From NCBI GenBank assembly GCA_947497455.1, contig CANMGU010000002.1, forward strand, positions 776,506 to 840,505: a DNA stretch of 64,000 nucleotides, read 5' to 3'. Numbering within the stretch: the first letter of the stretch is position 1; the number at the start of each line of letters is the position of its first letter. Source of the stretch: an uncultured Sphingomonadaceae bacterium (GTDB taxonomy: Bacteria; Pseudomonadota; Alphaproteobacteria; Sphingomonadales; Sphingomonadaceae). The position numbers and the translations under genes are program-made. Positions 27,080 to 35,704 of this stretch are shown in pieces. The notes under the pieces were generated by a model, which was not told the origin of the DNA, did no database searches, and worked only from the letters and a program-made list of their open reading frames with translations.

Positions 27080-27205
27080 TCAGCTGACAATGAGGATGAT
27101 GACCAATATCGTCACCAGAGCTGTGATGATCGATCCGATCTTCAGCCAGGACAAAAAGCGGCTGTAGTTCTCTTCCGCCGATTTCATATTGTTATCAGAA
27201 GCCAT
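27080..27205 (-). CDS. aa3-type cytochrome c oxidase subunit IV (small single-helix protein)
   Basis: 41-aa protein, MASDNNMKSAEENYSRFLSW followed by one hydrophobic helix (IGSIITALVTILVIILIV). The short polar N-terminus with A-E-x-TYxxFxxW-like spacing plus one helix fits the bacterial aa3 oxidase subunit IV family, a single-span subunit bound to the oxidase core. GGAGG sits 6 nt before ATG 27205. No oxidase core genes are in the window; the family's habit of lying directly upstream of the transhydrogenase operon is kept. First gene of the operon; 12 nt separate it from pntAA. Confidence 0.8.
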   Translation of the reverse strand: MASDNNMKSAEENYSRFLSWLKIGSIITALVTILVIILIVS

Positions 27206-27384
27206 GGTTCCTCCAAATATTCGAATAAAGATTGCCGCAGCTCTAACCTTATATATCGCATCGCTCAAGGCCTCGCAGACTGATTTATCCTAATAAGAGT
27301 GATAGAAAATATCAGCCCTTCTTAATCCGGTCTTTACCCCTCGTTGCTACATTATTGGCTCATTCTGGCACATATGGGATAAAA

Positions 27385-28812
27385 ATGGCTCAAAACGGCA
27401 CAAAATTGCTGATGTTAATCGACGATGAGCCGGCACAATGCCGGTTGATATCTGCCCTTGCATCGCGGGCCGGCTATCGCACCATCTTTGCGCGTGACGC
27501 CGAAACTGCGATCGCGACATTGGGTACGCAAGACGGCATGATGCTGGATGCGATCATCCTTGATCACTGGGTGCCAGGCCCTGAAGCCACCGAACTGATT
27601 GCCGAACTCAAATCCCGTCGTCCGGCCTTGCCAATCTTGATGCTCACTGCCGTTGGTTCGGTAACCGAAGCGGTAAATGCGGTTCGTGCCGGTGCAACCG
27701 ATTATCTCATCAAGCCCGTGGCTCCGGAGCAGATGCTACAAGCACTCTCAACGGCGGTTGAAAGCTCCAAGGAGGTTGGCGAACTACAGCCCCTGACGGA
27801 AAAAATTTCTGCACCACTGGAGTTTGAAGAAATTGTTGGCGCAGCTCCGGCCTTTCGTGCGGCCTTGGCTATTGCCGCCAAAGCAGCGAGGGCCCGCGTT
27901 CCTGTCCTGATTGAGGGCGAAGGCGGTGTCGGTAAAGAAGTAATCGCTGACGCCATTCACGCTGCGAGTCCGCGTTCCAAACTGCCCATGCTGAAAATCA
28001 ACTGTGGTGCGATTACTGGAAATTTGCTTGATTCGATCCTGTTCGGTCATGAAAAAGGCGCGTTTACAGGTGCATTTGACCGAAAAATTGGTTTGTTGCA
28101 GCAAGCAGAAGGCGGGACAATCTTCCTCGATGAAGTGGACCGGATACCAGCCGAGACTCAAGTTCGCCTGCTGCGCTTCTTGAAAACTTCCGAAATTCAA
28201 CCTTTGGGTAGCCCGAATAGTTTTCAGATTGATGTACGGATCATTGCGGCCACGAACCGCACTCTTGATCAGGAAGTCAAAAAAGAACGGTTCCGCGAAG
28301 ATCTCTATTACCGGATGAATGTCGTTCAATTGACAATTCCCCCCTTGCGTGATCGCACCGGTGATATTCCGGCACTGGCGCGTCATTTTCTGTCACGCCT
28401 TGCGCTCCAGCCCGGTCTGCGCAGCCTTGGTATCACCGATGAAGCGCTCAACTTGCTGCGCAGTTATCAATGGCCTGGCAATGTCCGTCAGTTACAAAGT
28501 GTTTTGTTTCGTGCGGCTGTAATGTGCGACCGTGATGCACTGACCTGCGATGAGTTTCCTCAGATCGCTTCCTTTGTAGCGGAATCAGGAGATGAGCATC
28601 ATCATGTGGCCGGTAGCCCCGAAGGTATTGGAATCACATTATATAGTGAAGACGGCAACCTTCGACCGCTTGAAGAGATTGAAGCCGATGTCATTCGCTT
28701 GGCAATTGGCCATTATCGCGGCCGGATGACAGAGGTCGCTCGCCGTCTCGGCATTGGCCGTTCGACTCTTTACCGCAAACTGGCAGACCTGGGAATCGAT
28801 AACGCGGCCTGA
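27385..28812 (+). CDS. NtrC-class sigma54-activator-type response regulator
   Basis: 475 aa with three domains. The receiver (about 8-120) has the acidic pair IDDE, phospho-acceptor Asp60 in AIILDHW, the Thr switch in LMLTAVGS and the Lys in DYLIKP. The AAA+ domain has Walker A EGEGGVGKEV, the sigma54-contact loop GAFTGA (in HEKGAFTGAFD), Walker B GGTIFLDEVDRI and the sensor RIIAATNR. The Fis-type HTH is MTEVARRLGIGRSTLYRKLADLGI. The GAFTGA loop is intact, so sigma54 dependence is expected. ATG 27385 has GGGA upstream and gives the conserved start. No histidine kinase is adjacent. Confidence 0.93.
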   Translation: MAQNGTKLLMLIDDEPAQCRLISALASRAGYRTIFARDAETAIATLGTQDGMMLDAIILDHWVPGPEATELIAELKSRRPALPILMLTAVGSVTEAVNAVRAGATDYLIKPVAPEQMLQALSTAVESSKEVGELQPLTEKISAPLEFEEIVGAAPAFRAALAIAAKAARARVPVLIEGEGGVGKEVIADAIHAASPRSKLPMLKINCGAITGNLLDSILFGHEKGAFTGAFDRKIGLLQQAEGGTIFLDEVDRIPAETQVRLLRFLKTSEIQPLGSPNSFQIDVRIIAATNRTLDQEVKKERFREDLYYRMNVVQLTIPPLRDRTGDIPALARHFLSRLALQPGLRSLGITDEALNLLRSYQWPGNVRQLQSVLFRAAVMCDRDALTCDEFPQIASFVAESGDEHHHVAGSPEGIGITLYSEDGNLRPLEEIEADVIRLAIGHYRGRMTEVARRLGIGRSTLYRKLADLGIDNAA

Positions 28813-28858
28813 TCTTCCCAGTTGATGTTTGGGGCTTCACTCCCTAAGTCTACCATCT

Positions 28859-29464
28859 ATGACAAACATGCGACCTTCATTATCGATTTGCGCGGCTCTT
28901 TCTGCGGCTCTGATTCTTTCTTCCTGCGGTAAACAGGAGGCCGTTGGTGACGTGCCGTCGAGTGAAGAACTGGCCGCGCAAGCAGATGCTGCCAGCAAGG
29001 CTATTCGTGACGAAGAGGCTGCAGCCAATGCAGATGGTGATGCACCGGTTATAGATAGCGCCGAGATGACCAGCTACGCCAATGCTCTTCGTGGATTTTC
29101 GATCATGGTTCCGAAAGATTGGGCAGCTGATGAAGCGGCCAGCGACGATAATGGCCGTGTATTTGACGATGCGCAATCACGGGCAAAGCTGACCGCTGGC
29201 TGGATCGAAAATCGCGAAGATGCTGATCTTGCCGCAGCTGTAGCCGAGCTTGAAAATGCCGGAGAAGCCATGACCGGTGACTATGTGAACGAAAATGAAT
29301 ATCGAGCATCCGGTCTTATTGAGGATGGCAGCAAAACCGCACAGCGCATCCTTCGCAAACCAGACGGAACAATGATCAAAGCGGCAATAACCTACCCGGC
29401 GGATAGCGCCGAAACCATTGATCCATTGGCAAAGCAGATTTTGGATAGTCTGACACTGCAATAG
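28859..29464 (+). CDS. Hypothetical lipoprotein
   Basis: 201 aa. The signal (MTNMRPSLSICAALSAALIL) ends in the lipobox LSSCGK, then an acidic, Ala-rich linker. The folded part, from YANALRGFSIMVPKDWAADE, resembles a PsbP/Mog1-like alpha-beta layout (FSIMVPKDW then strand-rich and a terminal helix LAKQILDSLTLQ), but this is only a shape impression. Two start codons are possible (28859 or 28868). It lies 46 nt downstream of the NtrC-class regulator, so possibly co-transcribed, and faces the DEAD-box gene. Function unknown. Confidence 0.72.
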   Translation: MTNMRPSLSICAALSAALILSSCGKQEAVGDVPSSEELAAQADAASKAIRDEEAAANADGDAPVIDSAEMTSYANALRGFSIMVPKDWAADEAASDDNGRVFDDAQSRAKLTAGWIENREDADLAAAVAELENAGEAMTGDYVNENEYRASGLIEDGSKTAQRILRKPDGTMIKAAITYPADSAETIDPLAKQILDSLTLQ

Positions 29465-29477
29465 TCACCGTCTGGTC

Positions 29478-29497
29478 AGTCCATTGATGAATGGACT
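29478..29497. terminator. Hairpin between convergent genes
   Basis: AGTCCATT (29478-29485), loop GATG, AATGGACT (29490-29497): a perfect 8-bp stem in the 38-bp gap between two convergent stops. T-runs are short, so it is a weak candidate for a bidirectional terminator. Confidence 0.4.
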
Positions 29498-29502
29498 TAT
29501 GG

Positions 29503-30858
29503 CTAGCGATCTAGTTTTGCATCAAGAAACCCTGGAACTGGGCCATTCCAGCCATCATCCGTTTCATCAACTCTGTCTTGAGTCGGGCTTTGTTTTTCTG
29601 ATTTGGTATCTTTTTTCGCGGTTTTTTCCGGACGCTTTTTGGCGCTTATCTGTTGGTCATCAGAAGGTTGCTTCTTGCGCTTGTCGCTCTTTGGCTTGTC
29701 CGGAACCGGTTTTTTACTGCCCTGCTTTTTCTCAGGCTTAACCGACTTGCTGTCCCTCACCGGAAGCTTCGTGCCAGTTAGCTTTTGGATACTATCAACA
29801 TGTTCATCATCGCGATTGGTGACAAATGTAATGGCAACACCGGTCGCGCCTGCCCGGCCTGTACGACCGATCCGGTGGATATAGTCATCGGGATGCCAGG
29901 GAATGTCGTAATTCACTACATGACTGACGCCTTTGATATCCAGCCCCCGGGCCGCGACATCGGAGGCGCACAAGATATTGATCTCGCCAGATTTAAAACG
30001 GTCGAGCTCTGCAAGACGAGAGCTTTGGTCCATATCGCCATGAATTTGCCCGGCATCAAAACCATCCTTGCGCATTTGCTGGCAAAGATCGCGCACTTCG
30101 GTTTTGCGGTTGCAAAAGATAATCGCGGTATCGACGCCTTCATTGTCCAATATGCCATAGAGTAATTTGCGCTTTGCCTTGGGCGCGACATGGATAATTG
30201 ATTGGTCAATAGAGGTGTTGGCCGTTGCTGGTCGCGATACCTCAACAGATTTTGGATTGTTGAGAAACTGATCAGACAGTTTCTTGATTGGTGGCGGCAT
30301 CGTGGCCGAGAACAGCATGGTTTGCCGGGTTGTCGGCAGTTTTGAACAGATTTGCTCGATATCCGGAATGAATCCCATATCAAGCATGCGATCTGCTTCA
30401 TCGATCACCAGCAGTTCACACCCGGACATCAAGATGCGGCCGCGCTCAAAAAGATCCATCAACCGGCCCGGTGTTGCGATCAATACATCGACACCTTTTT
30501 CCAGCGCCTTGATCTGATCACCCATTGATACACCGCCGATCAAAAGCGCCATGCTCAAGTTATGGTTCTTGCCATATTTTTCAAAATTCTCAGCGACTTG
30601 AGCAGCCAGTTCCCGTGTCGGTTCGAGAATTAAGGAGCGCGGCATTCTGGCCCGGGATCGCCCATGCGCCAGAATGTCGATCATGGGTAAAACAAAGCTT
30701 GCTGTCTTGCCGGTACCGGTCTGTGCAATCCCGATAATGTCCTTCATCATCAGAACGGGAGGTATGGCCTGCGCCTGAATGGGCGTGGGCGCATCATAGC
30801 CGGCATCTGCTACGGCTTTCAACAATTCATCAGAGAGGCCGAGGTCGGCGAATTTCAT
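29503..30858 (-). CDS. DEAD-box ATP-dependent RNA helicase (RhlE-like)
   Basis: 451-aa RNA helicase for ribosome assembly or mRNA turnover. The motifs run in order: Q motif region GYDAPTPIQAQAIP, I AQTGTGKTA, Ia PTRELAAQ, Ib TPGRLMDL, II VIDEADRML (DEAD), III FSATMP, then the helicase C domain with IIFCNRKTEV, ASDVAARGLDIK and VI HRIGRTGRAG. The last 75 residues are lysine-rich and disordered (KPEKKQGSKKPVPDKPKSDK and similar), a common RNA-binding tail. On the minus strand upstream, TTGACA at 30945-30950 may be a -35 box. Subfamily (RhlE versus SrmB/CsdA) is my inference from the front MKFADLGLSDELLKAV. Confidence 0.93.
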   Translation of the reverse strand: MKFADLGLSDELLKAVADAGYDAPTPIQAQAIPPVLMMKDIIGIAQTGTGKTASFVLPMIDILAHGRSRARMPRSLILEPTRELAAQVAENFEKYGKNHNLSMALLIGGVSMGDQIKALEKGVDVLIATPGRLMDLFERGRILMSGCELLVIDEADRMLDMGFIPDIEQICSKLPTTRQTMLFSATMPPPIKKLSDQFLNNPKSVEVSRPATANTSIDQSIIHVAPKAKRKLLYGILDNEGVDTAIIFCNRKTEVRDLCQQMRKDGFDAGQIHGDMDQSSRLAELDRFKSGEINILCASDVAARGLDIKGVSHVVNYDIPWHPDDYIHRIGRTGRAGATGVAITFVTNRDDEHVDSIQKLTGTKLPVRDSKSVKPEKKQGSKKPVPDKPKSDKRKKQPSDDQQISAKKRPEKTAKKDTKSEKQSPTQDRVDETDDGWNGPVPGFLDAKLDR

Positions 30859-30986
30859 AGTGTTTCCGGAAAATTACGGTGCATACACGCACAATCAACA
30901 AGCTTGTAAAAGCTTAACCGGGGGATGGTGCGAAACGCCGCTTTTGTCAAGCTATCTGGAACTATCAGACCGTTAGATCGAAATAG

Positions 30987-31481
30987 TCACTCGGGAACCA
31001 AAAGTCGAAATCTGTCAATTTCGCATTTGGAGCCCGTCCGGGAGTGCAGAATATCCCGGTCAGCGCAGATTTTTCCGTCACTCGATTTTTCCATGTAGAA
31101 TCCGGAGTAGAAGCTGCGCGCCTGGCATTTTTTTTTCAGACGCGCGCGGATTTGTTTGCGGTCTCTGGTCACCAGATCCAGATACCGTTCGCCAAATCTT
31201 TGGACTCCCAATATGCTTCGCATTGGCAGGCATTTGCCAATTTTCTTTTGCTTATAGGTTGTTGGCCGAGACGAACGGGCAATATCCGCCACCGCTGAAG
31301 CCATTAACGGGCGGCGACGGGGTACCCGGATAATGACCCGTTTCTCAATCCGCACTTGCGCAAATCGTTGACGAGCGGGGGCAACAAAAAAGCCCTCGGT
31401 CTTGTCGGGGATACCGGTTTCGGGCAGCTCTGAGGCGACCGGTGTCGCCAACAGCAATGATGCATAGAGTGTAAGACTCAC
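30987..31481 (-). CDS. Hypothetical secreted protein, Arg/Lys- and Cys-rich C-terminus
   Basis: 164 aa beginning MSLTLYASLLLATPVASE, a short signal-like stretch. A basic middle (RIEKRVIIRVPRRRP) is followed by a C-terminal block with regularly placed cysteines: IGKCLPM, KKKCQARSF, GKICADRD and GSKCEIDRF. Four cysteines suggest two disulfides in the periplasm. I do not know a family name, though proteins with this last block seem familiar from sphingomonads. It lies alone between the helicase and the FAD-oxidase genes and is transcribed leftward. Confidence 0.65.
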   Translation of the reverse strand: MSLTLYASLLLATPVASELPETGIPDKTEGFFVAPARQRFAQVRIEKRVIIRVPRRRPLMASAVADIARSSRPTTYKQKKIGKCLPMRSILGVQRFGERYLDLVTRDRKQIRARLKKKCQARSFYSGFYMEKSSDGKICADRDILHSRTGSKCEIDRFRLLVPE

Positions 31482-31617
31482 CGAAAACCCCTAGTTATCA
31501 TCATCATGCCTATAACGGTGCAGATTGAACAATTGATGAACTATCTTTTCTACTCATTTCTTGGTCTTTGGTAGCAATGCCGCTATATTCTGGAAAGTCC
31601 CTTAAATTCTGGAGCAT

Positions 31618-33081
31618 ATGATGTCGGAAATGGCCGATTGGTTAAGGAGCATGGCTGAAATTGTCGGCCCGAAAGGTTTTACCAATGCGCCCGACGAGAT
31701 GGAACCTTGGCTGACTGATTGGCGTGGCCGCTATACTGGAAAGGCGCTTGCCCTCCTTTCACCAGCCAGCACCAACGAAGTTTCAGAGATAGTCAAAGTC
31801 GCTCATGCCCACGCGATTTCACTCGTGCCTCAGGGCGGCAATAGTGGAATGGTCGGAGGCGCTACACCTGACTCAGAAGGCGAATCTGTTCTGCTCTCGC
31901 TACGCCGCATGAACCGGATCCGCGAAATCGCATCTGGAGATCAGTTGGCGGTCTGCGATGCTGGCGTTATTCTTCAGAATTTTCATGCAGCATTAGACGA
32001 GCATGGCCAACGTTTCCCACTCACGCTGGGCGGCAAGGGATCGGCGACCATTGGCGGCCTTGTATCAACTAATGCCGGCGGTACTCAGGTTTTGCGTCAC
32101 GGCACGATGCGAGCATTGGTTGCCGGGCTAGAGGCGGTATTGCCAGATGGCAGCATTTATCATGGACTGTCAGCGCTCAAAAAAGACAATCGTGGATATG
32201 ATCTTAAACAGCTTCTTATTGGCGGAGAGGGAACGCTGGGTATCGTAACTGGCGCGACGCTTAAAACCGTTCCGGCTTTGATTGACCGCTGCGTAGCTTG
32301 GGTTGGCTTGGCTTCTCCGCAAGCGGCCCACAAGCTGTTCAAGTTTCTTTGCTCGCGCGAAAATCAATCACTGGAAGGTTTTGAAATCATTCCGAGAACC
32401 TGCCTGGACTCGGTGCTAAAGCATATTCCTGATACGCGCCCGCCATTGGAACAAGGAACACCATGGAATGTTTTGGTCGAATTTGTCCGCGACCAACCCG
32501 GTGCGGCTGACCCGCGTGAAGTCGTCGAATCTTTGCTTACCGAGGCAATTGGTGAGAATCTTATTAGCGATGCTGCTATCGCCGAGAATGAAAGCCAAGC
32601 CGAGGCATTCTGGAAAATCCGTGATTCGATTTCTGAAGCAGAACGAGCTGATGGTCCAGCGCTGCAACATGATATCAGTGTACCGGTGGCGCAAATGGCA
32701 GATTTTATCACTGAGGCTGGTGCACAAATTGAAAACGCATTTTCAGGCACGGAAGTTGCGGCTTTTGGCCATATGGGAGACGGCAATGTCCATTTCCATG
32801 TGAAGGCACCTGGTGATGTGACGGCCGGCCCTGACGGAGCGAAATGGATGCTGCAGTCCTCTCAGACTGTTTCACCAATGGTTCATGATCTTGTTGTGGC
32901 GACGGGTGGTTCAATTTCTGCCGAACATGGCATTGGTCAATCCAAGCGCGACGAGCTGGCCCGTCTTTCTGGCGATGCTCGGACTTTGACGCTGCGTGCA
33001 ATAAAACAAGCGATTGATCCGCAAAATATAATGAATCCGGGTAAACTAGTTCCCCTTGCGTCTGCCACGCCAGCCTCTTAA
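31618..33081 (+). CDS. FAD-linked 2-hydroxyacid dehydrogenase (GlcD / D-2-hydroxyglutarate dehydrogenase type)
   Basis: 487-aa flavoenzyme of the VAO/PCMH superfamily. The FAD domain has ISLVPQGGNSGMVGGATPDS, LGGKGSATIGGLVSTNAGGT (pyrophosphate loop) and LLIGGEGTLGIVTGATLKTV. The C-terminal cap has HMGDGNVHFHV (metal/substrate histidines) and ends in SAEHGIGQSKRDEL and DPQNIMNPGKL, the family's closing signature. This arrangement fits D-2-hydroxyglutarate or D-lactate/glycolate dehydrogenases that hand electrons to the quinone pool or ETF. Substrate is not decidable here. GGAG precedes ATG 31618; ATG 31621 is equally possible. SapC follows after 48 nt. Confidence 0.9.
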   Translation: MMSEMADWLRSMAEIVGPKGFTNAPDEMEPWLTDWRGRYTGKALALLSPASTNEVSEIVKVAHAHAISLVPQGGNSGMVGGATPDSEGESVLLSLRRMNRIREIASGDQLAVCDAGVILQNFHAALDEHGQRFPLTLGGKGSATIGGLVSTNAGGTQVLRHGTMRALVAGLEAVLPDGSIYHGLSALKKDNRGYDLKQLLIGGEGTLGIVTGATLKTVPALIDRCVAWVGLASPQAAHKLFKFLCSRENQSLEGFEIIPRTCLDSVLKHIPDTRPPLEQGTPWNVLVEFVRDQPGAADPREVVESLLTEAIGENLISDAAIAENESQAEAFWKIRDSISEAERADGPALQHDISVPVAQMADFITEAGAQIENAFSGTEVAAFGHMGDGNVHFHVKAPGDVTAGPDGAKWMLQSSQTVSPMVHDLVVATGGSISAEHGIGQSKRDELARLSGDARTLTLRAIKQAIDPQNIMNPGKLVPLASATPAS

Positions 33082-33129
33082 AGCAGCCCCAACAGACAAG
33101 TTTACAGTAATCTATTTTGGAGAAAAATT

Positions 33130-33909
33130 ATGGCCAGCGCGCCGCAAGCCCAAGCTCTTCCGATGTTCTACAAGGACTTGGTTCCACTCAATTCCAAAGA
33201 ACATGGAAATTGGAGAGTCAAAGGGCTCGATGATGCATCCTTTATGCAAGAACAGCATGCGATTCCCATAACCGTTGACGAGTTTGCCAATGCTGCTCGC
33301 AACTATCCCATTGTCTTCTCGATGGGTGAGAACAGCGTTCCTTTGATATTGATGGGTTTGAACGAAGGTGTGAACACGTTCATGGGCGAAGATGGTCGTT
33401 TCAACCAGCCCGCCTACGTTCCCGCTTATGTGCGCCGCTATCCGTTCATGCTCGCCAAATTGCGGCCTGACGCGGATGAGCTTTCGCTTTGTTTTGATCC
33501 TACAACGGGTGCTATAGGTGAATATAAAGATGGCGAGGCACTTTTCGACAAAGACCAGCCCAGTGAGAAAACCAAAAGTATCCTGGAATTTTGTGAACAA
33601 TTTGAACAGGCTGGCCAGCGGACCGGCCAGTTTGTTGAGGAACTGAAGAATCTGGACCTGTTGATGGATGGTGAAGTAGCCATCCAACAGGCCGGTGTGG
33701 AACAGCCGTTTGTCTATCGTGGTTTTCAGATGGTCAATGAGGAAAAGCTTCGGGATATGCGTGGCGATGAACTGCGCAAAATTAATCAGAACGGTATGTT
33801 GCCCCTGATCTATGCGCACCTCTTGTCGCTGCAGATCATGCGTGAGGTGTTCGCGAAGCAGGTTGATGCAGGTAAAATGCCCCAGGTAACTGAGGCGCCA
33901 ACCCTGTAA
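33130..33909 (+). CDS. SapC-family protein
   Basis: 259 aa, no signal peptide. The start MFYKDLVPLNSKEHGNWRVK, the middle YPIVFSMGENSVPLILMGL, and YVPAYVRRYPFMLAKLR are characteristic of SapC (PF07277), named after a Campylobacter fetus surface-layer transport gene but widespread in proteobacteria with unclear function. In several bacteria sapC lies beside tryptophan halogenase and TonB-receptor genes; that is not the case here. GGAG precedes ATG 33130. Downstream is a 370-bp non-coding stretch ending in a strong terminator. Confidence 0.88.
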   Translation: MASAPQAQALPMFYKDLVPLNSKEHGNWRVKGLDDASFMQEQHAIPITVDEFANAARNYPIVFSMGENSVPLILMGLNEGVNTFMGEDGRFNQPAYVPAYVRRYPFMLAKLRPDADELSLCFDPTTGAIGEYKDGEALFDKDQPSEKTKSILEFCEQFEQAGQRTGQFVEELKNLDLLMDGEVAIQQAGVEQPFVYRGFQMVNEEKLRDMRGDELRKINQNGMLPLIYAHLLSLQIMREVFAKQVDAGKMPQVTEAPTL

Positions 33910-33938
33910 TTGGCGTCACCAGGCAGTCGAGTATGATT

Positions 33939-34259
33939 GTGATCCGGTGAAGTGTGCTATCCTTTGTTAGATGTGCTTCGCTGGATCACTGGACCTACCG
34001 CATCCGTTTTTCGGAAGTATTAAATGGCCCCTGAGGGCTTGATGGGGTTGAATTATCTCACTTCTAGTTGGGATAGCCTTATTGATACCGCAGAATCGGA
34101 CCAATAATTTCGTGATTGGGTCTTGCAACTCGTTGCACAAGAGACCACATTACGAGTCGTACGGGTTCACATCCCCCGATTGGATCTGTACCGGCATTCT
34201 TTGAATGCCACCTCCCTGAACCTTGGCCACCTCGCCGTAATGGCGGGGTGGTTTTTTTT
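33939..34259 (+). ncRNA. Candidate structured non-coding RNA of unknown class
   Basis: Successive stems on the plus strand: a 14-bp helix with two G-U pairs (33939-33952 with 33976-33989); CCAAT/ATTGG (34101-34105 with 34115-34119); GGTCTTGCAA with TTGCA...AGACC (34119-34146); GGCATTC/GAATGCC (34193-34209, perfect); then an intrinsic terminator. ATCGG (34095-34099) can also pair with CCGAT (34176-34180), closing a multi-branch domain. I looked for signature stretches of tmRNA, RNase P RNA, SRP RNA and 6S RNA and found none. It could equally be a long 3' UTR. Confidence 0.35.
34227..34259 (+). terminator. Strong intrinsic terminator
   Basis: CCACCTCGCC (34227-34236), loop GTAAT, GGCGGGGTGG (34242-34251): a 10-bp stem with one T-G pair, followed by eight T (34252-34259). 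It ends rightward transcription from the SapC gene or a small RNA just before the convergent amidohydrolase gene. Confidence 0.92.
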
Positions 34260-34280
34260 GGGCTCTGCCATGACAGTCGC

Positions 34281-35174
34281 TTACTCGGCGGCGGTAAGTA
34301 GAAACTGCTTGTCTATTTGCCCGGCCAATCGTGAAGCCAGATTAGCAATGTGGCCAGCCATCTCCGGCAACCGGCTACCGGGCTCCCGTAGGGGTTCATC
34401 TAGATAAAAGCGGCGACTAACTTCCAATTGCAGCGCATGAATATCTTTCTCGATTTTGCTGTGGCGCTCCAAAATATATCCGCCGGCGTAAGGATGGTTT
34501 AGTCGCGCGTGGACACCAGATTGCTGAAAGAAGGACATTGAAAGCTCTGAGTATCGGGAGCCTGCACTGCGACCAAATCGGTCGCCAATAACGATATCGG
34601 CATTGCCTTGATCTTCATCCAATGGCGGCATGCTGTGCAGATCCAATAAAATGGCACAGCCGAATTTAAGGCGCATCCGCTCTAAAATACCGGCAATGCT
34701 GTCATGATAGGGTTCATGGCAGCTATTCAAACGGTGATCTATGTCTTTCCATTGCCACTTTTTCCTCCACAAGCTGCCAATACCGTGCAAGCGGCTGGGC
34801 ACGACGCCCAGACCTCCGCGAACCTTCCTGCTGGGTGTAGGTACTTGAGATGCGGTCAAATCAATGATCATATCAGCGTCAATTTCCGAGCGATTGCGGT
34901 TCAAATCCACCCATGCTCGAGGCCGGTGAGCAATAATTGCCGGGAAACCACGAGCGATTGCCGTGCTGGCCAGGCGATCGGCATACCGATCTTCCAACCG
35001 TAAAAGATGCGCCGCCGGTACGGCCAAATTCTCCATTATTTGATCAGGATACACGCGTCCTGCATGCGGGACACTGATCAGGAGTGGAAATTGCATGTTA
35101 TTGATATTATAGGAGGAAAAAGGACCACCGAGAGCTTCAATATCGCTCAAGCTATCGATATTTTGATCGGTCAT
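34281..35174 (-). CDS. N-formylglutamate amidohydrolase family protein (HutG-like)
   Basis: 297 aa. The family marks are LLISVPHAGRVYP near the start (metal-binding His), LRLEDRYADRLAS, AHRPRAWVDLNRNRSEID and AILLDLHSMPP, then NHPYAGGYILERH. In histidine degradation the enzyme converts N-formylglutamate to glutamate and formate, but no other hut gene is near, so the physiological substrate is open. ATG 35174 (MTDQNIDSLS) has GGGAAC upstream; the ATG at 35222 would place the start within the divergent promoter region. Divergent from cpdR with about 140 bp between. Confidence 0.88.
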   Translation of the reverse strand: MTDQNIDSLSDIEALGGPFSSYNINNMQFPLLISVPHAGRVYPDQIMENLAVPAAHLLRLEDRYADRLASTAIARGFPAIIAHRPRAWVDLNRNRSEIDADMIIDLTASQVPTPSRKVRGGLGVVPSRLHGIGSLWRKKWQWKDIDHRLNSCHEPYHDSIAGILERMRLKFGCAILLDLHSMPPLDEDQGNADIVIGDRFGRSAGSRYSELSMSFFQQSGVHARLNHPYAGGYILERHSKIEKDIHALQLEVSRRFYLDEPLREPGSRLPEMAGHIANLASRLAGQIDKQFLLTAAE

Positions 35175-35316
35175 TATGTTCCCACTCGTTCCTTTTCCCA
35201 ATATCGCATAAAAAGAGATCACAGAACCAAAATATTAAGAGATTTGCTCCTATAGTTAAGTTTAGGCATAAACGCTTTAGTTTTTGAAGACGATAACGAC
35301 AGGGAATGGCCCGGAA

Positions 35317-35694
35317 ATGATAAGAATTCTTCTTGCGGAAGATGAGCAGGCTATGCGTGAGCATCTGACGCGCGCATTGCAAAAATCCAATTATGATGTC
35401 GTCGCGGTTGATCGCGGGACAGCAGCTTTGCCCTATCTCGAAGCGGAAAAATTTGATCTGTTGCTGACCGATATTGTCATGCCTGAGATGGATGGTATCG
35501 AGTTGGCTCAGCATTGCGCCAAAGTGTCTCCTGATACGCAAGTCATGTTCATTACAGGGTTTTCTGGTGTAACCTTGCGTGCCGGTGAATCGGTTCCGAA
35601 GGCAAAAATTCTGTCAAAGCCGTTCCATTTGAAGGATCTCGTTCTCGAAGTGCAACGGCTATTTGAACCAGATAGTATCGGTGAACTGAATTAA
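35317..35694 (+). CDS. cpdR: CpdR-like single-domain response regulator
   Basis: 125-aa receiver-only protein. It has IRILLAEDEQAMREHLTRAL, the phospho-acceptor Asp52 in LLLTDIVMPEMDG, VMFITGFSGV and ILSKPFHLKDLVLEV. The last two stretches match CpdR, which in Caulobacter is phosphorylated through the CckA-ChpT relay. When unphosphorylated it localises ClpXP to the pole and primes degradation of CtrA and other substrates. Role here inferred by homology. ATG 35317 gives the conserved N-terminus. A 23-bp hairpin and tRNA-Val(GAC) follow. Confidence 0.93.
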   Translation: MIRILLAEDEQAMREHLTRALQKSNYDVVAVDRGTAALPYLEAEKFDLLLTDIVMPEMDGIELAQHCAKVSPDTQVMFITGFSGVTLRAGESVPKAKILSKPFHLKDLVLEVQRLFEPDSIGELN

Positions 35695-35704
35695 GTCTTG
35701 CGCC

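Larger units (their letters stand above)
33910..34280. other. Non-coding stretch with several hairpins between sapC-like and hutG-like genes
   Basis: No convincing gene. It contains a 14-bp stem-loop (33939-33989), smaller hairpins at about 34101-34146 and 34193-34209, and a strong rightward terminator (34227-34259). It may be the 3' untranslated region of the SapC gene or a separate small RNA; see the candidate RNA entry. Confidence 0.6.

Noticed and set aside
33939..34259. tmRNA, RNase P RNA, SRP RNA or 6S RNA identity for the structured region
   Set aside because: Their hallmark sequences (tag reading frame, conserved RNase P core, SRP tetraloop region, 6S bubble) could not be found by eye.
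34116..34407. Short frames in the structured region beyond the SapC gene
   Set aside because: They run through a terminator stem and then antisense into the amidohydrolase gene; no ribosome site.
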